Positions 12,750 to 17,968 of a stretch of 17,968 nt of DNA are shown piece after piece. Position numbers and translations under genes: made by a program. The stretch lies in the NCBI GenBank assembly GCA_900554095.1, contig USGC01000017.1, positions 1 through 17,968 of the forward strand, given 5' to 3'. The DNA is from an uncultured bacterium (GTDB lineage Bacteria > Cyanobacteriota > Vampirovibrionia > Gastranaerophilales > Gastranaerophilaceae). The notes beneath the pieces were generated by a model, which was given only the letters and a program-made list of their open reading frames with translations, was not told the DNA's origin and did no database searches. The stretch's first letter is position 1, and each line of letters starts with the position of its first letter.

Positions 12750-15519
12750 TTTTCTTGAGCGAAGACAAGAAATTGTTATGTTCAACATCACCGTCAACTT
12801 TTGTTAGAAAGACTTGACAATCTTTTTCATCAGCATCGATTGCCGGTATTTGTTCTAGTTCAGAAGCGTAATAGTTGCTGTCATTACGGCTTGAAAGCGG
12901 TATTCTGTTGGCAAGACTGTTTAGTGAGATATTTCTTAAAGCACCATAAAAGCCTTTATTTTTGCTAGAGAATTTTGTATAAATTCTAAGAGTTGCATCG
13001 CGGCTTTCAAGATCGAACCTTCCGATAATGAATGAAGCAAGCTGAGAGGCTGAAGATTTTATCATAATCTTTTCAACAACATTGTTTTTAATTAACAAAT
13101 CCCCGTTAATTTTGTCAAAACTTCCGTCAGGAATATTTACCAAATCAGAAATTGTTGACGGGCTAATCATGGCAATCGGGTTTCTGAAAAGGGCTGCAAA
13201 TTTTAAAATATATTCAACAAGTCCTATTTTTCCTATTGTGCCGTTTTTAATAGCAAATTTTATAGAGCCGTTAAGTTTCAAACTGTCATCAGTATTTAGT
13301 GTTATTAAACCGCTTGCTTTACCTGAGATTTCTTTTTTTAGAGAAAGAAGCGAGGTTGCAATTATGTCAGAGTTGACATCTTTAATACCTAAAATTATGT
13401 TGTATTTATGGTTTTTCAAATCGCATTCTACTTTTGCAGATGAATGGCCTTCCGCTATTTCAAACCTGTTTGAATACATTTTTAAAAGGCTGTTTTTATC
13501 TAAAGACATTGTTGCTTTTACGTTAGAGAAGTTTATGTCTTTGTAAGTTCCTTTTAATATAGAAAGCACGCAGTTTTCAATAATCAAATTACTTAAATCA
13601 AAAGTTTGCGTATTGTCATCGTTATCCTCGTCAATACTGCTTTGTGCGGCGGCTTCAATAGTAGCCGGCGGCGCGGATGTGTTGTTTGAGACGGCTAAGA
13701 ATTTTTCAACATCAACGTTGTCGATTTCAAGATTGATATCTTTTACAATAACTGGAAATTTAATTTCGTTTACAATATCGCCTGAAAAGTCGTAACTTGA
13801 GCGCCTGTACCTTCCTGCGGATGAAAGATGCACAAGACCGTTTCCTGCAAAGAGAACGCCTGATTTTATAAATAATCTTTGCGATGGTATAATAATTTTA
13901 TTAATTTCCATCTTTCCGTTTAATGTTGGATACTTACCGGTGTTGTTCACATGAAGATTTCCGGCAATGGTTCCTTTTTTAAATAATTTTTGTCCGATAA
14001 AGACGTTCATTATCTCGCTTGGAAGCGGCTTTGGAATTTCGTAGCCTATATTCAAAACATTAGGCAGTCCGTTATTTTTGAAATCAACATTGCCTTTTAA
14101 TGTAATAATAGGCGTTCTTTTATGCTGTTTTGTGTAATCAGGAATAACATAATAATCAATGGATTTCATATTTAAAAGCATGTCTTCAAAGTGAAGATTG
14201 GCAATTAAATATCTGCGCATTTTTGTAGTTGGAGAGAGGGTTTGGCCGTCAACAAGTATGTCATCACCCTCTTTAAGTCTGAAAAACCATGTTAAATCAA
14301 TTTTATTATTAATTGATTTTAAATCCAGTATTGTATCGACATTGCCTTTTAATTCAATCGGGTAGCCTATCATTTTAGAAAGATAATTTTTGGAAAAATC
14401 ATTAGACACAATACCTTGCGCTTTAATATTTGTATCAATTGATTTTAAATAATCCTTTACAGTGCCGGCACAAGTTATTACATTAGCTTTTTTGCCGTTG
14501 TATATGCCTTTAAAGTCTTTCAGCGTAATTACATCTTTTGTCATGTCAATTTCGCCGTGCTCGATTAGCACCGGCAAATTCGCGACAGGTACAAGATTGA
14601 AGGATAATTTGTTTAATGTAATCTTGCCATTTAAATCATTGCTTGTTAGTTTGATTTTAAAATCAAAAGTTCCATCAATGTTTTTAAAATATGATAGCGG
14701 TTCATTCAGATTATTTTCAATAATGTTTGATTGTACAAGTTCAACCACATTTGGAATTGAGAATTTGTCAGCGTAAACTTCAACAAAGAAATTTTTGTTC
14801 TTAGCTGCTTGTGCATTAAAATGAATTTTGGAATCATTAATATTGAGAACGCAATCTTTTACAAATATTTTTTTGTCTTTTATGTAAACACGATTGTTGT
14901 CAGCTATTGCAATGTGAAGTTTATTGTCGGCTTTTGCTATTTCTGTTTTTATATTAAAGTGTATAAACCGTTGAAGCTTTTGTGTGTTGTCGATTTTTAA
15001 ATCATCGGCTTTAACTGTAATCAATGTGTCCGGCGCTGAATTGAACAGAATTTCAGATTTTTTCAAATAAAGCAGTGAGTCAAAAAAGTCTAAATCCCAA
15101 TCACTTTCTGTTTGTTTTGTTTCTGATTTCGGCGCCAATTCGCTTAATTTGTTTACGTCGGCAAAAATATAGTCTGTGCCGAGCTTTTTAACGATAATCT
15201 TTTTTTTGAAAATGTTTTTAAAAGAAATTTCCATATCAAAATTTTGTGCAGAAAACATTGGTGTTTTTCCGCGGGTTAAGGAAATTTCATCTACAGAAAA
15301 TTCAATATCAGGAGAAAGCGAGGTTTTTAACTCCGGATTTTTAACAGATAAATTAAGCCCTGCATTTTTTTGTAAAAAGACTTGAGCGAATTCTATTGCG
15401 GAAGGATTTGATACAGCAGCCGGCAGTACTTTTAAATAAATAACAAACGGTGCCGTAGCTAAAATGGCTGCTGCACTAAGTATAGATATGGCTATTTTTG
15501 CTTTTTTGGTTAATTTCAT
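12742..15519 (-). CDS. AsmA-like envelope protein
   Basis: 925 residues from the ATG at 15519 (starts at 15522 or 15546 are also possible; the -10-like TATAAT at 15538-15543 favours the downstream ones). Architecture: a basic N-terminus (M-K-L-T-K-K-A-K), one signal-anchor helix at about 6-30, then a very long, strand-rich periplasmic region with alternating 'L-x-G-x-x-x-L-x-x-x' strands, and a C-terminal AsmA-type module (D-G-S-F-D-K-I-N-G-D-L-L-I-K-N-N-V followed by S-S-A-S-Q-L-A-S-F-I-I-G-R-F-D-L). This fits AsmA/TamB-like proteins, long beta-groove proteins tied to lipid transport or outer-membrane homeostasis in diderm bacteria. An Asp/Asn-rich linker lies at about 630-650. Divergent from the secreted WG-repeat gene. 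Confidence 0.85.
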   Translation of the reverse strand: MKLTKKAKIAISILSAAAILATAPFVIYLKVLPAAVSNPSAIEFAQVFLQKNAGLNLSVKNPELKTSLSPDIEFSVDEISLTRGKTPMFSAQNFDMEISFKNIFKKKIIVKKLGTDYIFADVNKLSELAPKSETKQTESDWDLDFFDSLLYLKKSEILFNSAPDTLITVKADDLKIDNTQKLQRFIHFNIKTEIAKADNKLHIAIADNNRVYIKDKKIFVKDCVLNINDSKIHFNAQAAKNKNFFVEVYADKFSIPNVVELVQSNIIENNLNEPLSYFKNIDGTFDFKIKLTSNDLNGKITLNKLSFNLVPVANLPVLIEHGEIDMTKDVITLKDFKGIYNGKKANVITCAGTVKDYLKSIDTNIKAQGIVSNDFSKNYLSKMIGYPIELKGNVDTILDLKSINNKIDLTWFFRLKEGDDILVDGQTLSPTTKMRRYLIANLHFEDMLLNMKSIDYYVIPDYTKQHKRTPIITLKGNVDFKNNGLPNVLNIGYEIPKPLPSEIMNVFIGQKLFKKGTIAGNLHVNNTGKYPTLNGKMEINKIIIPSQRLFIKSGVLFAGNGLVHLSSAGRYRRSSYDFSGDIVNEIKFPVIVKDINLEIDNVDVEKFLAVSNNTSAPPATIEAAAQSSIDEDNDDNTQTFDLSNLIIENCVLSILKGTYKDINFSNVKATMSLDKNSLLKMYSNRFEIAEGHSSAKVECDLKNHKYNIILGIKDVNSDIIATSLLSLKKEISGKASGLITLNTDDSLKLNGSIKFAIKNGTIGKIGLVEYILKFAALFRNPIAMISPSTISDLVNIPDGSFDKINGDLLIKNNVVEKIMIKSSASQLASFIIGRFDLESRDATLRIYTKFSSKNKGFYGALRNISLNSLANRIPLSSRNDSNYYASELEQIPAIDADEKDCQVFLTKVDGDVEHNNFLSSLKKIK

Positions 15520-15537
15520 CATCACTATTCTAATGTA

Positions 15538-15543
15538 ATTATA
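15538..15543 (-). promoter_or_regulatory. Probable -10 element of the AsmA-like gene
   Basis: A perfect TATAAT on the minus strand. The expected start near 15531 would leave only a 9-12 nt leader before the ATGs at 15522/15519; no clear -35 and no strong Shine-Dalgarno. Confidence 0.4.
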
Positions 15544-15603
15544 CATGAAAAATCATCTTAAGAAAATCATTAATTTAGATGGGATAGTTAAAGGCAATAT
15601 TTA

Positions 15604-15612
15604 TGCTATTAT
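15604..15612 (+). promoter_or_regulatory. Extended -10 of the WG-repeat gene (leaderless arrangement)
   Basis: TGC-TATTAT (TATTAT at 15607-15612), six bases before the ATG at 15619, with no Shine-Dalgarno. The expected +1 is the A of the start codon. Confidence 0.5.
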
Positions 15613-15618
15613 TTAATT

Positions 15619-16536
15619 ATGAAAAAGACATTTATTTTTTTAATGCTAATGTTTATATTACAAAGCGCAGCATTTTCACAAGAGACTTTAAAAGAATCTG
15701 TTGAGATTGCAGCGCCGTCTATGTCAGAGCTTACAGTCTATAGTGAAGATGAAAAATTCGGTATTAAAGACAAAGGTGGTAATATAATTGTGCCTGCTGA
15801 ATACAAGAAACTAATTCGGGTGGGTACATCGTCTTGGATTGTGCAAAAGAAAAATAAATTCGGTCTTATAGATAATTCTGGGAAAATCCTTGTAAAACCT
15901 AAATATAGACATGTCGAACGCGTTTTCGGGAAATTTGTAAAACTTGGAAATGAAAATGATTACGCGCTTTATGATGAAAAGGGCGAAATTATACTAGCCC
16001 ACCGATATTCCAAAATTGATATTTTATTTGGCGGAATGTTTTTGACATGTCGAAATTTTAAATACGGTGTAACGGATTCAAAAGGCAATGTTATTCTTGA
16101 AAATATGTTTGACGATATTTACATGCCAAAACCTAATATCATGAGAATTCAATACAACGGCGAATGGTATGAGATTGAACACCTTGCCTCTGAAGCCCTT
16201 GAACTTCCGGAAGATATTACAACAGTTAAAACAAATAAAGAATTCAAGGTTACAAATATAATTGCAGATACTGGCGTAATCAGCGGATATTCAGTCCTCA
16301 CGGCAACGGACTATTTTATAAAATTGTTCTCATCTATTTCTCCGGCGCATGAAGAAACTATTGATGAATTAATGTTTTCACAAGGAGCAGAGACTGTTTC
16401 TATTTTCATAAAACTTTCATGGCTGCCTAAGTATCCCTATACTTACGTGAAAAAATATATTAATAATATTCGCACCCCAAACAATGGCCCCCTTGTTGAT
16501 GTGAGAAATGAACTTAAACAAAAAATCAATAATTAA
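15619..16536 (+). CDS. Secreted WG-repeat protein
   Basis: 305 residues. A typical signal peptide spans 1-20 (K-K-T, hydrophobic core, A-F-S then Q-E), so the protein is exported. Four WG-type repeats follow, each built as '[KN]-[FY]-G-[IVL]-x-[DN]-x-x-G-[NK]-I-[IL]-x-x-x-[FY]': K-F-G-I-K-D-K-G-G-N-I at ~46, K-F-G-L-I-D-N-S-G-K-I at ~80, Y-A-L-Y-D-E-K-G-E-I at ~115 and K-Y-G-V-T-D-S-K-G-N-V at ~150. The C-terminal ~110 residues are not repeats and may be a separate alpha/beta domain. WG repeats form beta structures thought to bind protein or polysaccharide partners; the ligand here is unknown. Ends 11 bp from the convergent repressor gene. Confidence 0.88.
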   Translation: MKKTFIFLMLMFILQSAAFSQETLKESVEIAAPSMSELTVYSEDEKFGIKDKGGNIIVPAEYKKLIRVGTSSWIVQKKNKFGLIDNSGKILVKPKYRHVERVFGKFVKLGNENDYALYDEKGEIILAHRYSKIDILFGGMFLTCRNFKYGVTDSKGNVILENMFDDIYMPKPNIMRIQYNGEWYEIEHLASEALELPEDITTVKTNKEFKVTNIIADTGVISGYSVLTATDYFIKLFSSISPAHEETIDELMFSQGAETVSIFIKLSWLPKYPYTYVKKYINNIRTPNNGPLVDVRNELKQKINN

Positions 16537-16547
16537 AGTGTAGAATT

Positions 16548-16898
16548 TTATTCTTTAACGTGTTCAAGAGCTTTTTCAAGTATTATCTTGACATGCATAT
16601 CATCAAGAGCATAATAAACGTTTTTACCTTTTTTCTGTGCTCTTACAAGCTTTGCGGTTCTCAAGACTTTTAGCTGATGAGAAACTGCGGATTTTGTCAT
16701 GTTAAGCAGCACAGCCAAATCTCCAACGCACATTTCGCTTTCTTCTAATGCCCATAAAAGTCTTATGCGCGTGCCATCGCCCATAACTTTAAAAAAATCT
16801 GACAACTCATAAAGAATAGTGTCTTCGGGCATATTGGGCCGGACTTTTTCAATAATATTTATATTAATTGCCTGGCAGTCGGATTTAATATCATTCAT
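16548..16898 (-). CDS. ArsR/SmtB-family zinc-responsive repressor (ZiaR/SmtB-like)
   Basis: 116 residues from the ATG at 16898; the longer frame to 16985 runs through the operator and promoter and is not used. It is a winged-helix regulator: M-C-V-G-D-L-A in helix 3 corresponds to SmtB's C-V-G-D-L-A, then the recognition helix S-A-V-S-H-Q-L-K-V-L-R and wing G-K-N-V-Y-Y-A-L. The C-terminal helix keeps D-x-H...H-x-x-E, equivalent to the four SmtB/ZiaR alpha-5 zinc ligands (Asp104, His106, His117, Glu120). An N-terminal Cys (residue 8) with the helix-3 Cys and Asp suggests a partial second site. Zinc would release DNA and switch on the divergent ATPase gene. The promoter places +1 on the ATG (leaderless). 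Confidence 0.93.
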   Translation of the reverse strand: MNDIKSDCQAININIIEKVRPNMPEDTILYELSDFFKVMGDGTRIRLLWALEESEMCVGDLAVLLNMTKSAVSHQLKVLRTAKLVRAQKKGKNVYYALDDMHVKIILEKALEHVKE

Positions 16899-16904
16899 AG
16901 TATT

Positions 16905-16934
16905 ATTATAGTTTAATAATTGTTCAATTGTCAA
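16905..16934 (-). promoter_or_regulatory. Promoter of the repressor gene with operator in the spacer
   Basis: On the minus strand a perfect TTGACA (16929-16934), an 18-bp spacer and a perfect TATAAT (16905-16910). The -10 ends six bases before the ATG at 16898. Operator copy 1 (16912-16927) fills the spacer. Confidence 0.8.
16912..16927. promoter_or_regulatory. SmtB/ZiaR-type operator, copy 1
   Basis: TTTAATAATTGTTCAA, an imperfect palindrome of the type bound by ArsR/SmtB proteins (TGAA...TTCA); it matches copies 2 and 3 at 14 of 16 positions. It lies inside the repressor's own promoter, implying autoregulation. Confidence 0.75.
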
Positions 16935-16962
16935 ACTTTTGTAACAAAGCGAGTGCATGGTC

Positions 16963-16992
16963 TTGACAATTGAATAGTTGTTCAATTATAAT
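16963..16992 (+). promoter_or_regulatory. Promoter of the metal ATPase gene with operator in the spacer
   Basis: Perfect TTGACA (16963-16968), an 18-bp spacer and perfect TATAAT (16987-16992); start predicted near 16999, giving a ~35-nt leader. Confidence 0.82.
16970..16985. promoter_or_regulatory. SmtB/ZiaR-type operator, copy 2
   Basis: TTGAATAGTTGTTCAA, a palindrome with TTGAA/TTCAA arms, extended to AATTGAA/TTCAATT by its flanks. It occupies the spacer of the ATPase promoter, so bound repressor would block RNA polymerase. Confidence 0.8.
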
Positions 16993-17002
16993 AATGATAT
17001 AG

Positions 17003-17018
17003 TTGAATATTTGTTCAA
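17003..17018. promoter_or_regulatory. SmtB/ZiaR-type operator, copy 3
   Basis: TTGAATATTTGTTCAA, one mismatch from copy 2, 33 bp downstream of it and inside the predicted 5' leader of the ATPase mRNA, just before the ribosome site. Confidence 0.78.
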
Positions 17019-17034
17019 TTGAAAGGCGGTATAT

Positions 17035-17937
17035 ATGTGCGAACATCATCACCAACATGGAGCTGAACATCATAATAATAAAAATTTTTTGTTACGTCTG
17101 GGAATAGCTTTTTTGATATTTCTCTGCGCTCTATCAGTGGCCCAAGACTCACTAATTAATACGGCCCTGTTTCTTTGTTCATATTTAATTGCCGGCGGTG
17201 ATGTTCTTTTGAAAGCCTTTAAAAATATTTTAAAAGGTGAAGTTTTTGATGAAAATTTTTTAATGGCTATAGCAACTGTAGGTGCTGTTGCAGTAAAAGA
17301 ATATCCCGAAGCTGTTATGGTAATGCTTTTGTACCAAATCGGTGAAATGCTTCAGCACGGAGCTGTTGAAAAATCTCGTAAATCTATTGCGAAGTTAATG
17401 GATATAAGACCTGATTATGCAAATGTTGAAATTAATGGAAATTTAGTTAAAAAGTCCCCTCATGACGTTAATATAGGTGATATTGTCGTCGTTAAAACAG
17501 GTGAAAAAATTCCGCTCGACGGTGTTGTAAAAGAAGGCCACGCAAACCTTGATACGGCAGCATTAACCGGTGAAGCGGCATTACGCGAGGTTTCAGAAGG
17601 CGATGATGTATTAAGCGGTTGTATCAATACAAACGGGCTTTTGAAAATCAAGGTGCAGAAAGAATTTGCGCAATCTACTGTTTCAAAAATTCTTGAACTT
17701 GTAGAAAATGCTTCCAATAAAAAGGCTAAAGCGGAAAATTTTATTACAAAATTTGCTAAAGTTTACACTCCGGCTGTAGTTGTCGGGGCGCTTCTGCTTG
17801 CAGTTTTGCCTCCGCTTTTAATAAACGGTGCGGAATTTTCTGTTTGGTTTGAACGCGCATTAACTTTTCTTGTAATATCTTGTCCTTGCGCGTTGGTAAT
17901 TTCAATTCCGCTTGGATTTGCCAAGGTTTCAATATAA
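17035..17937 (+). CDS. P1B-type zinc/cadmium-exporting ATPase, truncated by a fold-back at the window end
   Basis: The first ~297 of an expected ~600-700 residues of a heavy-metal P-type ATPase that pumps Zn(II)/Cd(II) out of the cytosol. Visible: a His-rich metal-binding N-terminus (H at 4-6, 8, 12-13) instead of an HMA domain; membrane helices from ~18; the actuator loop with T-G-E at 178-180; and the ion-binding C-P-C motif at 283-285 in S-C-P-C-A-L-V-I-S-I-P-L-G-F. The phosphorylation D-K-T-G and ATP site would follow. After P-L-G-F (about 17928) the frame is no longer ATPase: the remaining bases are an inverted piece of the downstream gene, so the stop at 17935-17937 is likely an artefact. 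AAAGGCGGT sits five bases before the ATG. The divergent SmtB-like regulator and three operators support zinc detoxification. Confidence 0.9.
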   Translation: MCEHHHQHGAEHHNNKNFLLRLGIAFLIFLCALSVAQDSLINTALFLCSYLIAGGDVLLKAFKNILKGEVFDENFLMAIATVGAVAVKEYPEAVMVMLLYQIGEMLQHGAVEKSRKSIAKLMDIRPDYANVEINGNLVKKSPHDVNIGDIVVVKTGEKIPLDGVVKEGHANLDTAALTGEAALREVSEGDDVLSGCINTNGLLKIKVQKEFAQSTVSKILELVENASNKKAKAENFITKFAKVYTPAVVVGALLLAVLPPLLINGAEFSVWFERALTFLVISCPCALVISIPLGFAKVSI

Positions 17938-17968
17938 TTGCTGCCTTTTATAAGAATTCCGGCAGTTG
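17926..17968 (-). other. Inverted fragment of the ATPase gene (fold-back junction)
   Basis: Read on the minus strand this end encodes T-A-G-I-L-I-K-G-S-N-Y-I-E-T-L-A-N, the conserved stretch that normally follows about ten residues after P-L-G-F and precedes D-K-T-G in these ATPases. It is joined in inverted orientation directly after P-L-G-F, with about four bases (ATTT) shared at the junction. Confidence 0.85.

Noticed and set aside
13082..13546. 154-codon plus-strand frame opposite the AsmA-like gene
   Set aside because: Antisense shadow of a strand-rich protein; no ribosome site or family features.
16532..16557. Weak AT-rich hairpin between the WG-repeat and repressor genes as a terminator
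   Set aside because: The stem is short and AT-only with mismatches and no proper U-run.
16899..16985. N-terminal extension of the repressor to an ATG at 16985
   Set aside because: It would translate through the TTGACA/TATAAT promoter and operator; the SmtB-like protein begins naturally at 16898.
1..17968. CRISPR array, insertion sequence or rRNA
   Set aside because: No regularly spaced repeats, transposase-like frames with terminal inverted repeats, or rRNA segments were seen.

Overview
The window is AT-rich, densely coded bacterial DNA. Several things point to a gut-type lineage of the cyanobacterial sister group (Candidatus Gastranaerophilales / Vampirovibrionia, formerly Melainabacteria): a folate-dependent TrmFO, a bifunctional-nuclease-family protein, an AsmA-like envelope protein (diderm cell plan), a cyanobacterial SmtB/ZiaR-like metal sensor, WG repeats, and several lineage-type hypothetical proteins that share a short N-terminal F-[TK]-G motif. 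This placement is an inference from gene content, not a search result.

Layout. 1-1400: the first codons of a truncated minus-strand gene, then trmFO. 1460-3710: a strong promoter and a 681-residue membrane protein with an internal duplication, closed by a bidirectional terminator. 3733-4793: a DUF1858 CxxC protein, a possible 52-residue ORF, and two small paralogous proteins sharing a C-terminal signature, with their terminator. 4887-7580: a pentanucleotide repeat, then an 843-residue EF-hand protein ending in an anthrax-lethal-factor-like zinc peptidase domain. 7589-8418: a bifunctional nuclease gene whose promoter is bracketed by a perfect inverted repeat, then tRNA-Ser(GCT) and its terminator. 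8438-10290: a decayed tyrosine recombinase next to the tRNA and an AT-rich putative lipoprotein, suggesting a remnant integrated element. 10455-12749: a two-gene unit encoding an amidohydrolase-like protein with a C-terminal membrane anchor and a six-repeat helical protein. 12742-16536: an AsmA-like protein divergent from a secreted WG-repeat protein. 16548-17968: an SmtB/ZiaR-like repressor divergent from a zinc-type P1B ATPase.

The best-supported regulatory system is the last one. Two face-to-face TTGACA-18-TATAAT promoters each hold one copy of a 16-bp palindrome exactly in the spacer, and a third copy lies in the ATPase leader. The regulator keeps the four SmtB alpha-5 zinc ligands. Three genes (trmFO, the WG-repeat gene and the repressor gene) have a -10 hexamer exactly 6 nt before the ATG and no Shine-Dalgarno, which predicts leaderless mRNAs.

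Both window ends look like assembly edges. The left end is a homopolymer run. At the right end the ATPase reading frame is broken because the last ~45 bases are the reverse complement of a downstream part of the same gene (a fold-back junction), so the stop codon there is probably not biological.
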